Shown here one piece after another: positions 1 to 8,376 of a DNA stretch of 64,000 nt (its first letter is position 1; each line of letters starts with the position of its first letter). The DNA comes from Aequorivita marisscotiae. Lineage in GTDB: Bacteria > Bacteroidota > Bacteroidia > Flavobacteriales > Flavobacteriaceae. A program made the position numbers and the translations under genes. A model generated the notes under the pieces. It was not told the origin of the DNA and did no database searches. It worked only from the letters and a program-made list of their open reading frames with translations. The stretch is taken from positions 2,542,001 through 2,606,000 of the forward strand of contig NZ_CP122379.1 in NCBI RefSeq assembly GCF_029814825.1, given 5' to 3'.

Positions 1-1
1 A

Positions 2-532
2 AAGGAATTACAAACCGAAATTCATAAACGAAATGTTCTTCCAGAAATAATCTTGCTCGATATCAATATGCCGGTTATGGACGGTTTTGAAACTGCCGAA
101 TGGCTGGGAGCTCACCATCCAGAGATAAAAATTCTAGCTCTTTCTATGGAAGACGACGAGCAAACTATTTTAAAAATGCTACGGCAAGGTGTAAAGGGGT
201 ACTTGTTAAAAGATATACATCCAGAAATTTTAAACGAAGCACTCGTTGAATTACAACAAAAGGGATATTATCATTCCGAGAAAGTAGCTGAAACTCTTTT
301 ACATTCCCTTACGCCAGATGATGAGGGAAAAATTCATGATTTTAAGGAAAACGAACTCACCTTTATGAAATTGGCTTGTTCGGAAATGACATATAAAGAA
401 ATTGCAGATGTAATGGCCCTTAGCCCCAAAACCATAGATGGGTACCGCCAAGATCTTTTTAAACGGCTCAATATTAAAAATAGGGTAGGGTTAGTGCTTT
501 TTGCCTTAAAAAAGAATTTAATTAAAATTTAA
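2..532 (+). CDS. LuxR/NarL-family response regulator, 5' end outside the window
   Basis: This is a DNA-binding response regulator of a two-component system. The frame is open to the left edge, so the start and the first part of the receiver are missing. The visible receiver has the phospho-acceptor Asp in LLDINMP, the switch region LALSMED and the conserved Lys in GYLLKD. The C-terminal 65 residues form a LuxR-type helix-turn-helix (YKEIADVMALSPKTIDGYR). The partner kinase is presumably upstream of the window. Its stop overlaps the convergent pseudouridine synthase gene by 4 bp. The target genes cannot be inferred. Confidence 0.9.
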   Translation, partial: KELQTEIHKRNVLPEIILLDINMPVMDGFETAEWLGAHHPEIKILALSMEDDEQTILKMLRQGVKGYLLKDIHPEILNEALVELQQKGYYHSEKVAETLLHSLTPDDEGKIHDFKENELTFMKLACSEMTYKEIADVMALSPKTIDGYRQDLFKRLNIKNRVGLVLFALKKNLIKI

Positions 533-1161
533 GTACAAGCATTCCAAACCGAATCGTCTGGGGTGGGTGCTTCAAAAACAATTTTTTTCTTTAATACCGG
601 GTGGGTAATTGTTAGTTTTTTGGCGTGAAGATGAATACTGCCATCCGGGTTACTTCGGTCTGAGCCATATTTTAAATCGCCTTTAATTGCACAACCAATA
701 GCGGCGAGCTGCGCTCTAATTTGGTGATGTCTTCCTGTTTCCAGTAGTATTTCCAATAAATAATAATTGTCTAATTTCTTTAAAAGTTTATACTGTAAAA
801 TTGCTTTTTTACTGTCAGGAACTTTATGGGCGTTGGCGTACGATTTGTTTTGCTTCGAATTTCTTTTTAAATAATGAATTAACGAATCTTCAATTTTTGG
901 TGGTGCATTTTTTACCACAGCCCAGTATGTTTTTTCGGTTTCTCTTTCGGAAAACATTTTGTTTAAACGTCCCAACGCTTTTGATGTTCGAGCAAAAACT
1001 ACAATTCCGCTTGTAGGCCGATCCAATCTGTGTACCACGCCTAAAAATACCGCCCCTGGCTTATTGTATTTTTCGGCAATGTATTGTTTTACTACTTCGG
1101 AAAGAGGTGCATCTCCCGTTTTATCGCCCTGCACAAGATCGCCCGGACGCTTGTTTACCAC
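529..1161 (-). CDS. RluA-family 23S rRNA/tRNA pseudouridine synthase (5' end uncertain)
   Basis: This enzyme isomerises uridine to pseudouridine in rRNA or tRNA. The catalytic motif VVHRLDRPTSG, with the Asp nucleophile in HRLD, is present, as is the RluA-type C-terminal motif GRHHQIRAQL. The start given is a GTG at 1161, the only conventional in-frame start. However, the frame upstream encodes LQVLYEDNHLIVV, the usual first strand of this family, and stays open to a TAA at 1264-1266 without any ATG, GTG or TTG. An ATG at 1264 would join this frame if one base of the T6 run at 1247-1252 were absent. The real protein therefore probably starts further upstream, through a frameshift or a rare start codon. 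Confidence 0.85.
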   Translation of the reverse strand: MVNKRPGDLVQGDKTGDAPLSEVVKQYIAEKYNKPGAVFLGVVHRLDRPTSGIVVFARTSKALGRLNKMFSERETEKTYWAVVKNAPPKIEDSLIHYLKRNSKQNKSYANAHKVPDSKKAILQYKLLKKLDNYYLLEILLETGRHHQIRAQLAAIGCAIKGDLKYGSDRSNPDGSIHLHAKKLTITHPVLKKKIVFEAPTPDDSVWNACT

Positions 1162-1341
1162 TATTAAATGATTATCTTCATATAAAACCTGAAGATTATC
1201 CTTGGTACTATGTGTTTTAGAATTTGAAATGGAGAAGGATTTAATGTTTTTTAAATAATTGCATTAAGAAACGATCAAGATTGATGTACTAATTTTTGAA
1301 ATAAGGGTTTATTATATTTATGAAATGCTAAGCGAAAAATT

Positions 1342-2160
1342 TTAATACTGTTCACTATCATTTGGAAAATCGCCACTTTTTACATCATTACTGTACTGGC
1401 TAAAAGCATTTTTCATGTCTGAATAAAGATCTAAGTAACGCCTTAAAAACCGCGGATTAAATTCGTGAGTCATTCCGAGCATATCGTGGGTTACTAGTAC
1501 TTGACCATCAACGCCATTTCCAGCGCCTATTCCAATAACGGGTATGCTTATTTTTTCGGCTACTTGTTGGGCAAGCTTGGCAGGAACTTTTTCTAAAACA
1601 ATCGCAAAACATCCAGTTTTTTCTAATAAGATAGCGTCTTCAATAAGTTTTTCTGCTTCTTCTTCCTCTTTTGCGCGAACCGTATATGTTCCAAATTTAT
1701 AAATAGACTGGGGCGTTAATCCCAAATGTCCCATCACTGGAATTCCAGCGTTTAAAATTCGTTTTATAGATTCCTTTACTTCTTTTCCGCCTTCCAATTT
1801 CACTGCATGTCCGCCACTTTCCTTCATAATTCTAATAGCAGAACGCAAGGCTTCCTTTGGATCGCTTTGGTAGCTTCCAAAAGGTAAATCTACTACCACC
1901 AAACTTCGTTCAATACCGCGAACCACAGAAGCGGCGTGGTAAATCATTTGGTCCAAGGTAATTGGGAGCGTTGTTTCGTGTCCAGCCATTACATTACTAG
2001 CCGAATCGCCCACCAATATTACGTCTATTCCGGCGCTATCTACAATTTTTGCCATGGTAAAATCGTATGCCGTGAGCATCGATATTTTTTCACCTTTCTT
2101 TTTCATATCTACCAAAGTTTTGGTAGTAATTCGCTTGTATTCTTTTTTAGCTGTACTCAT
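1342..2160 (-). CDS. panB: 3-methyl-2-oxobutanoate hydroxymethyltransferase (ketopantoate hydroxymethyltransferase)
   Basis: PanB transfers a hydroxymethyl group from 5,10-methylenetetrahydrofolate to 2-oxoisovalerate, the first committed step of pantothenate and CoA synthesis, in the cytoplasm. The 272 residues match the family length. The metal-binding Asp residues are at about 52 (LVGDSASN) and 91 (VVDLPFGSY), substrate-contacting Lys and Glu at about 121 and 123 (VKLEGG), and the general base Glu at about 190 (IVLEKVPA). The ATG is preceded by a weak -7-like TACTTTTA. No other pantothenate gene is adjacent, so it appears monocistronic. Confidence 0.97.
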   Translation of the reverse strand: MSTAKKEYKRITTKTLVDMKKKGEKISMLTAYDFTMAKIVDSAGIDVILVGDSASNVMAGHETTLPITLDQMIYHAASVVRGIERSLVVVDLPFGSYQSDPKEALRSAIRIMKESGGHAVKLEGGKEVKESIKRILNAGIPVMGHLGLTPQSIYKFGTYTVRAKEEEEAEKLIEDAILLEKTGCFAIVLEKVPAKLAQQVAEKISIPVIGIGAGNGVDGQVLVTHDMLGMTHEFNPRFLRRYLDLYSDMKNAFSQYSNDVKSGDFPNDSEQY

Positions 2161-2279
2161 AGTTTTTATGAAATTGAGGGGTAAAAGTAAGAATTTACGA
2201 TTTTAGATGGGCAATTTAAAATTTTAAATAATTTTTAGAAACGAACGAAACAATTTTAGGATGTTTTAAGTTATGCGTT

Positions 2280-3704
2280 TTAACAGTCGCTAATGTTTAC
2301 TTGTACTGCCAGTCCGCCCTCGCTGGTTTCTTTATATTTTGAAGTCATATCCTTAGCTGTTTCCCACATCGTGGCGATTACTTTGTCCAGCGGTACTTTT
2401 GCTTTCGCGGGGTCGCTGTCCAGTGCCATTTCACAAGCATTTATAGCTTTTATTGCGCCCATTGCATTGCGTTCAATACAAGGTATTTGCACCAAACCTG
2501 CAATTGGGTCGCAGGTAAGCCCAAGGTGATGCTCCATTGCAATTTCGCTAGCCATTAAACATTGGTCCGGTGTGCCGCCCATCAACTCGCAGAGTGCGCC
2601 AGCTGCCATAGATGACGAAACGCCAATTTCTGCTTGACAACCGCCCATAGCTGCAGAAATTGTAGCTCCTTTTTTAAAAATACTTCCTATTTCGCCGGCA
2701 GTGAGTAAAAATTTTCGAACGTCTTCAAAATTGGCATCGTGGTTTTCTATCACCATATAATACAGCATTACTGCGGGAATTACGCCGGCACTACCATTGG
2801 TGGGAGCAGTTACTACGCGGCCAAGAGAAGCATTAACTTCGTTAACCGCTAAAGCAAAGCACGAAACCCATTTTAATATTTGGCGAAAATGAACTTTTGT
2901 ATTTCTAATGGCAGCAATCCATTCGTCTGCGCCGTTGTAAGTATGTTCCCCAATTAGATTTTTGTTCATGTCAAAAGCGCGTCGGGTAACGTTTAACCCA
3001 CCGGGCAAAATACCTTCGGTATGGGTGCCAACATACATGGAATCTAGCATTACGTCCCATATTTTTTTCAGACCTTCGTTTATTTCAGCTTCACTTCGGA
3101 GCGATTTTTCGTTTTCGAGTACTATTTCGGAAATGCTTTTATTCTCGGCTTTGCAATACGCTGCAAGCTCAGCTCCGTTTTGAATTGGAAATGGAAATTT
3201 TGCAAACTTATCTTGCTTAAGCTTTTTGTTCTTTCTTTCTTCTTTTACGGTAAATCCGCCACCGATGGAATAAAAGGACGAAGATTTTTTTGAGCCGTTT
3301 TGTAAAGTTGCCGTAAACGTCATTCCGTTAGGGTGAAACTCAAGAAATTTTCGATTAAAGATGATATTTTCCTTCGGAATAAAGGGTACGTTCAACTCAT
3401 TGTTTAATTTCAGGATATTTTCAGTTGTAATAAAATCAATTTCCTTTTCAATATTTTCAATGGGAAATGTTACGGGGTCAAACCCTGTTAAGCCTAGCAT
3501 TACCGCAATATCTGTAGCGTGGCCTTTTCCTGTTAATGATAAAGAGCCGTACAAATCTACTTTTATTCCGCGTACCTCGGCAAACTGTTTTTTTTCTTTT
3601 AGCTCCTCTATCCATCGCAATGCCGCGCGCCACGGTCCTAATGTATGCGAACTCGAAGGCCCAACGCCAATTGATAACATATCAAAAACACTAATGCTTT
3701 CCAT
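2280..3704 (-). CDS. sdaA: L-serine ammonia-lyase, single-chain iron-sulfur type
   Basis: It deaminates L-serine to pyruvate and ammonia with a [4Fe-4S] cluster. The N-terminal beta domain begins with the family signature [12 protein letters not shown], and the alpha domain follows in the same chain (474 residues, usual for the fused form). Candidate cluster cysteines are in MGGCQAEIG (about 355), LTCDPIAG (about 398) and IPCIERN (about 409). The ATG lies about 17 bases after a TATCTTTG element. It is not in an operon with panB; the 120-bp gap between them is AT-rich and shows no clear signal. Confidence 0.95.
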   Translation of the reverse strand: MESISVFDMLSIGVGPSSSHTLGPWRAALRWIEELKEKKQFAEVRGIKVDLYGSLSLTGKGHATDIAVMLGLTGFDPVTFPIENIEKEIDFITTENILKLNNELNVPFIPKENIIFNRKFLEFHPNGMTFTATLQNGSKKSSSFYSIGGGFTVKEERKNKKLKQDKFAKFPFPIQNGAELAAYCKAENKSISEIVLENEKSLRSEAEINEGLKKIWDVMLDSMYVGTHTEGILPGGLNVTRRAFDMNKNLIGEHTYNGADEWIAAIRNTKVHFRQILKWVSCFALAVNEVNASLGRVVTAPTNGSAGVIPAVMLYYMVIENHDANFEDVRKFLLTAGEIGSIFKKGATISAAMGGCQAEIGVSSSMAAGALCELMGGTPDQCLMASEIAMEHHLGLTCDPIAGLVQIPCIERNAMGAIKAINACEMALDSDPAKAKVPLDKVIATMWETAKDMTSKYKETSEGGLAVQVNISDC

Positions 3705-3720
3705 AAAATACTTTTAAAAA

Positions 3721-3728
3721 CAAAGATA
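3721..3728 (-). promoter_or_regulatory. -7 promoter element of sdaA
   Basis: The minus strand reads TATCTTTG, an exact match to the Bacteroidota -7 consensus TANNTTTG, 17-24 bases upstream of the sdaA ATG. No good -33 TTG is seen at the expected distance, so the call rests on the -7 box and its position. Confidence 0.5.
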
Positions 3729-3853
3729 GCATCTTATTTAATACCGAATTGGGAATTCTGTATTGTGTTATGTTTTTACTTTATTTATTTAAACTTGAAT
3801 ACTTCTGAATTAAAAACTACTGTTTTACAGTGGAATATGTGCCGTTTTACATA

Positions 3854-5071
3854 TTAGAGTCGTCTATTGGGCAATAAGGGCGGCGGTGCTCCCGTAAACG
3901 GATTCCAACGCCCAATGCTTTTAGCTTCCATTCCCGCAGCACGCATTACGGCACGGTCGCCATAACGGTCTCGCATCTTGTCCATGGCGTGATAGAGGTT
4001 GATTATTTTTTCGTTATCGTCAAACAAATCTATCTGAAATCCGCCTTCTACCAAATGGCTAAACCGTACTCCAACCATTCGTACCAAAAGCCTACGTTGG
4101 TATAATTTTTTAAAAAGCTCCATAACAACAGGAATAATTTTATGGTCTGCCGAGCTATACGGTATTTTTTGCTGCATAGTATAAGTCTGAAAGTCTGAAT
4201 ATCGAATTTTGAATGTTACGCAAGCGGTGAGTTTATTGCCGCGCCGCAATTGAAAAACCAAATTTTCTGCCATTGCAATTATAATTCCTTCAAGTTTTTT
4301 TACGTCGGTGGTATCGCGGTCAAAGCTTCGTTCGGTAGAAATAGATTTGCGTTCGGTGTATTGCTGTACGGGCGTATTGTCTATTCCGTTCGCTTTTTGC
4401 CAAATAGTCTGCCCATTTTTCCCAAAAACTTTCGCCATCATTTCCACCGGCATTTCCTGTATGGTTTTTATTTGTTTTATGCCGAGATCGCATAAAGCGC
4501 GGTAGGTAACTTCGCCCACCATGGGTATTTTATTGACTGATAGAGGCGAAAGAAACGGTTTCTCGGTTCCTTTTGCAATATGAATCTGATTGTTCGGTTT
4601 TGCTTCGCCCGTAGCTATTTTTGATACCGTTTTATTGATAGAAAGGCCAAAAGAAATAGGCAGTCCAGTTTCTTTTATAATGCGCTGCCGTAATTCTGAA
4701 GCTAATTTTTCGCAACCAAAAAATTTATCCATTCCCGTTAAATCAATATAAAATTCATCTACGGAGGCTTTTTCGTAAAGCGGTACACTTTCTTTTATAA
4801 CATCGGTTACGTTTTCTGAAAATTTGCTGTAGGTGCCAGCATCACCACGAACCACAATTGCTTCGGGGCATAATTGTCTGGCTAATTTCATTGGCATTGC
4901 GGAATGAATTCCGAAAGCACGGGCCTCATAACTACACGAAGCCACTACGCCACGATCGCTTGTGCCGCCAATTAACACAGGTTTTCCAATTAGTTTGTTG
5001 TCCAACAAGCGTTCACAGGACACGAAAAAGGTGTCCAAATCCATATGTACTATATTTCTTTTGTCGTTCAT
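3854..5071 (-). CDS. dinB: Y-family DNA polymerase, DinB/Pol IV-like
   Basis: This is a translesion DNA polymerase. The palm motif HMDLDTFFVSCER carries the first catalytic Asp, and SVDEFYIDLTGM the second acidic pair. A little-finger domain follows (KSISTERSF onward) and the protein ends in an unusual Pro-rich tail, PPPLLPNRRL. I chose the ATG at 5071 (405 aa); a GTG at 5095 would add residues encoded by an extragenic repeat. It lies downstream of a short dnaE on the same strand, an arrangement seen in Bacteroidota damage-inducible mutagenesis cassettes. No LexA/UmuD-like or ImuA-like gene is adjacent here. Expression may depend on the dnaE promoter. Confidence 0.93.
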   Translation of the reverse strand: MNDKRNIVHMDLDTFFVSCERLLDNKLIGKPVLIGGTSDRGVVASCSYEARAFGIHSAMPMKLARQLCPEAIVVRGDAGTYSKFSENVTDVIKESVPLYEKASVDEFYIDLTGMDKFFGCEKLASELRQRIIKETGLPISFGLSINKTVSKIATGEAKPNNQIHIAKGTEKPFLSPLSVNKIPMVGEVTYRALCDLGIKQIKTIQEMPVEMMAKVFGKNGQTIWQKANGIDNTPVQQYTERKSISTERSFDRDTTDVKKLEGIIIAMAENLVFQLRRGNKLTACVTFKIRYSDFQTYTMQQKIPYSSADHKIIPVVMELFKKLYQRRLLVRMVGVRFSHLVEGGFQIDLFDDNEKIINLYHAMDKMRDRYGDRAVMRAAGMEAKSIGRWNPFTGAPPPLLPNRRL

Positions 5072-5075
5072 ATTC

Positions 5076-5119
5076 ATTCCCGTCCTTCGGCTCACGCTCA
5101 GGATAAACTACGGGGGAAT
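5076..5119. repeat. Extragenic inverted-repeat element upstream of dinB
   Basis: Arms ATTCCCGT and ACGGGGGAAT bracket a core containing CCTTCGGCTCACGCTCAGG, a type of sequence I recognise as recurring between genes in flavobacterial genomes. It lies just upstream of, and partly overlaps, the first codons of dinB. No coding function is evident. Confidence 0.5.
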
Positions 5120-5147
5120 CTTTTAATTATTATTGGTTTTTTAGCGT

Positions 5148-5197
5148 CTTTGCGTCTTTGCGAGAAAAATTGCATGCAAATTCGCCAAGCCGCAAAG
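5148..5197. repeat. REP-like inverted repeat with a palindromic centre
   Basis: The left arm CTTTGCGTCTTTGCG (5148-5162) pairs with the right arm CGCCAAGCCGCAAAG (5183-5197) at 13 of 15 positions. The spacer contains the perfect palindrome TTGCATGCAA (5170-5179). It lies between dnaE and dinB. It could form a cruciform in DNA or a hairpin in the dnaE-dinB transcript. Confidence 0.6.
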
Positions 5198-5207
5198 GTT
5201 TTTATGG

Positions 5208-8200
5208 TCAAAAAGTCTTATGTCTATTCTCTAAAGTAGTGCGCCTATTATTCGTAACGATTCCCCCTTCGGGGGCTAAGGGGCTATACCTCGGATCCTG
5301 AATTATCCCCAGCCGTTCCATTTTAAAAACTTCAATATTTATACAATCAAACTCTTCAGTTACTTTTCCGGTAATGCTGTAAACTCCTTTTCCGCGAAAG
5401 CGATATTGATTGTTTACCGGCGGAAAATGTACCGTGTCTATAAAATCGCCATCACGATCTATAAAGTTTCCAAAATACATGTAATCGCCTCTGGAGGTTC
5501 TGGTTCTTTTGGTGGTTATTAAATATCCTTCAATGGTGATTGTTTTTCCTATAAATTGCGAAAGTTGCGCTGCCCGTAATTTATTTTCCGAAGCATTTAT
5601 AAGCAAATCAAAAGGGCTACACAGCGGAAAACCCAACAATCCCATTTCATCAAAAGCGTCTTCCAGCGCGGTGTGGGGAAGGGAAGGGGTTTTGTATTCA
5701 ATCTTTTTCGGCCTAAAAAGTGTGTAAGTGTTTTCTTCAAAACTCACTTTGTTGATTTTCATATACGCTTCCCAAAGCAGTTCGCGTTTGTTTTTTTCCG
5801 TAAAACGAAAAGCGTTTATTTTTATAAGAATTGTTAGTTGTTCCGTTCCGATGGAAACGCGTTCCAAAAAATTGTCTAAACTTTCAAAAGCGCCATTTTT
5901 GTCGCGTTCAACAATTATTTTCTCAATGAGTTTAGATTCTAAGGATTGTAAAAAACCAAATCCAATATAAATGTCTTTTCCGTCAATAATAGTTTCACCA
6001 TAACTGCGATTGATGCAGGGTTGCAGAATATTTCCGCCGTGCATTCGCGCTTCGTGTACATACAGTTCTATACTGTAAAAACCGCCGCCATTGTTAAGGG
6101 TAGCCACCATATATTCCAACGGATAGTAAGCTTTCAGAAAAAGACTTTGGTAGCTTTCTACCGCATACGAGGCAGAATGTCCTTTTGCAAAGGCATAACC
6201 AGCAAAACTTTCAATTTGCCGCCAAACGTCTGCTGTAAATTTTTCATCTCTTCCCGCATCTTTACAATTATTAAAAAATTGATCTTTCACTTTTTGAAAC
6301 TCTTCCCGCGATCTAAATTTGCCGCTCATGCCTCTTCGCAACATATCTGCTTCGCCTAAATCTAGACCGCCAAAATGATGCGCTACTTTTATTACATCTT
6401 CCTGATAGACCATTACGCCGTACGTTTCGGGCATAATATTTAGTAAAACGGGATGCGCTTCTTTTCTTTTTTCGGGGAAACGGTAACGCAAAATATATTC
6501 GCGCATCATGCCGCTTTTTGCCACGCCCGGGCGTATTACCGAACTTGCCGCCACCAAACCTAAATAATCATCTACTTGCAGCTTGCGAAGCAACATACGC
6601 ATGGCGGGCGATTCCACATAAAAACAGCCAATTGCCTGCGCGTTACGCAACAGGGTTTTTATTTTTTCGTCTTTCTTAAAACGTTTTATATCGTGAATGT
6701 CTAAAGGCGTTATTTTGGGGTGGTTGTATGTAACAATTTCAACGGCTTCTTTTATTTTTCCCAATCCACGCTGACTTAAAATATCGAACTTATAAAGCCC
6801 TATGTCTTCTGCAATTACCATGTCAAATTGTGTAGTAGCATAGCCTTTAGGCGGCATAAAAGTAGCAGTGTAATGATGAATTGGTTTTTCGGAAATTAAA
6901 ATACCTCCTGCATGAATACCTAAATAATTTGGAAATCCTTGTATATATTGACTGTACATAATTACCAATTGCGACAATTTATCCAAGGTTTTAATATTGT
7001 AGTTTTGGGTGGAAAGTTTATCTATTTCTTCTTTTGGCAGGCCAAAAACTTTTCCCAATTCGCGAACGGAAGCTTTAAATTTAAAAGTGTTATAAACAGC
7101 TATAAGAGCTGTGTTTTTAAATTTTTTAAAAATAAAATCTGTAATATCGTCGCGGTCTTTCCAAGAAAAATCAATATCGAAATCGGGCGGATTTTTTCGG
7201 TAAAGATTTATAAAACGTTCAAAATACAGATCTAACTCTACCGGATCTACATCTGTAATTCGCAACAAATAAGCAATAATACTGTTGGCGCCACTGCCAC
7301 GACCCACGTAAAAATATCCTTTGCTGCGCGCGTATTTTAAAATCTTCCAATTAATTAAAAAGTACGAAACAAATCCCTTTTCCTTTATAACACGTAGCTC
7401 TTTTTCTATTCGTACCAATACGCGTTCGCCTGGACGTTTGTAGCGGTAATGTATGCCTGCATACGCCAATTTTTTTAGCAATCGGAAATCCAAATCTTCA
7501 TTCGTAGTGTACGATTTTTGATTGCAAGTGGTTTCTTTTGAAAAATTAAAAGAAATATGGCAACGTTCTAAAAGTTGCTCGGTGTTTTTAATTAGTTGCG
7601 GAAATTCTTCAAAATATTTTTTTAGTTTTTCTTCCGAAATAAACACATCGTTCTCGCTGCTCTGTTCCGAAGTTGGCAATTTGCTAAGCAACATATTATT
7701 ATCTATGGCACGAAGCAATCTATGTGTATTGAAACCTTTTTTATTTTTGAAGGTAACGGTTTGTAATACCACCAATTTGTGCTGTTTGTTTTTCCAAGGC
7801 GAAAATTTTAACCGGTTTATATCTTCAATCTTTACACCGAGAAATTCATTTTCCGAAAGCGTTTCGCCTTTAAAAGAAGCAAAGGGATAAACAACAAATG
7901 TATTGGGCATTTGTTTGGCTTTGGCTGGAATTTCAGCACTTTTAGTTCCTTCGGTTTGATGGAGAAATTCAGATAAATATTGGTTTATATTTTGAAAACC
8001 AGCATTGTTTTCCGCTAAAATTATAAATTGTTGTTTGGCGCCATTTCTAAAATCTACGCCCAAGATTGGTTTTATATTATATTCGGAAGCAATGCGGACA
8101 AATTCCAAACAAGCCGAAGTAGAATTTACATCTGTAAGAACCATGCACGTAGCGCTATTTTCCTGTCCCAAATGCAATAAGTCGCTTATTTTCAGGGTGC

Positions 8201-8240
8201 CGAAACGCAGGCTGTAGTAAGTGTGGCAATTTAAAAACAT
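5208..8240 (-). CDS. Short DNA polymerase III alpha subunit (DnaE-like, C family), probable mutagenic polymerase
   Basis: The order is an N-terminal PHP domain (FLNCHTYYSLRFGTL), the C-family catalytic core with aspartates in PPDFDIDFSW (about 349-358) and YKFDILSQRGLG (about 483), a helix-hairpin-helix region, and a C-terminal OB fold (about 880-980). At about 1010 aa it is much shorter than the replicative alpha subunit usual for this phylum, and it neighbours dinB. I infer an accessory, damage-related polymerase (DnaE2-like role). The start is the ATG at 8240, because the promoter -7 box lies at 8258-8265, inside any longer frame. The last 25 or so residues (SPLAPEGG onward) are encoded by an extragenic repeat. 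Confidence 0.88.
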   Translation of the reverse strand: MFLNCHTYYSLRFGTLKISDLLHLGQENSATCMVLTDVNSTSACLEFVRIASEYNIKPILGVDFRNGAKQQFIILAENNAGFQNINQYLSEFLHQTEGTKSAEIPAKAKQMPNTFVVYPFASFKGETLSENEFLGVKIEDINRLKFSPWKNKQHKLVVLQTVTFKNKKGFNTHRLLRAIDNNMLLSKLPTSEQSSENDVFISEEKLKKYFEEFPQLIKNTEQLLERCHISFNFSKETTCNQKSYTTNEDLDFRLLKKLAYAGIHYRYKRPGERVLVRIEKELRVIKEKGFVSYFLINWKILKYARSKGYFYVGRGSGANSIIAYLLRITDVDPVELDLYFERFINLYRKNPPDFDIDFSWKDRDDITDFIFKKFKNTALIAVYNTFKFKASVRELGKVFGLPKEEIDKLSTQNYNIKTLDKLSQLVIMYSQYIQGFPNYLGIHAGGILISEKPIHHYTATFMPPKGYATTQFDMVIAEDIGLYKFDILSQRGLGKIKEAVEIVTYNHPKITPLDIHDIKRFKKDEKIKTLLRNAQAIGCFYVESPAMRMLLRKLQVDDYLGLVAASSVIRPGVAKSGMMREYILRYRFPEKRKEAHPVLLNIMPETYGVMVYQEDVIKVAHHFGGLDLGEADMLRRGMSGKFRSREEFQKVKDQFFNNCKDAGRDEKFTADVWRQIESFAGYAFAKGHSASYAVESYQSLFLKAYYPLEYMVATLNNGGGFYSIELYVHEARMHGGNILQPCINRSYGETIIDGKDIYIGFGFLQSLESKLIEKIIVERDKNGAFESLDNFLERVSIGTEQLTILIKINAFRFTEKNKRELLWEAYMKINKVSFEENTYTLFRPKKIEYKTPSLPHTALEDAFDEMGLLGFPLCSPFDLLINASENKLRAAQLSQFIGKTITIEGYLITTKRTRTSRGDYMYFGNFIDRDGDFIDTVHFPPVNNQYRFRGKGVYSITGKVTEEFDCINIEVFKMERLGIIQDPRYSPLAPEGGIVTNNRRTTLENRHKTF
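5260..5285. repeat. GC-rich hairpin element inside the 3' end of the dnaE-like gene
   Basis: CCCCC-TTC-GGGGG (5263-5275) is followed by CTAAGGGGCT, a recurrent flavobacterial intergenic sequence that translates as SPLAPEGG on the minus strand. Here it is read as part of the polymerase C-terminus. Confidence 0.55.
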
Positions 8241-8257
8241 ATGTATTGGATTTATTC

Positions 8258-8279
8258 CAAAATTATGGAATATTTCCAT
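8258..8279 (-). promoter_or_regulatory. Promoter and candidate operator of the dnaE-dinB pair
   Basis: The minus strand has TAATTTTG, an exact TANNTTTG box (8258-8265). It directly abuts the perfect palindrome ATGGAA-ATA-TTCCAT (8265-8279), which sits where a repressor would block the promoter. A second GGAA half-site follows. I infer a damage-response operator; I do not know the LexA box of this organism. Confidence 0.5.
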
Positions 8280-8376
8280 TAATGAAGTAAAAATTACGAA
8301 GAAAATATTTTTTTTACTCGTAGTAGTTGCAATGTGCTTTTAGACTTTGCGTTGCGACTTTTAAAAAAATAGAAAG

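Noticed and set aside
5076..5290. Insertion sequence remnants
   Set aside because: No transposase fragment is encoded; elements are short palindromes only.
8241..8279. Upstream in-frame ATG for the dnaE-like gene
   Set aside because: The -7 box and its adjoining palindrome lie inside this extension, and family homology starts at the ATG at 8240.
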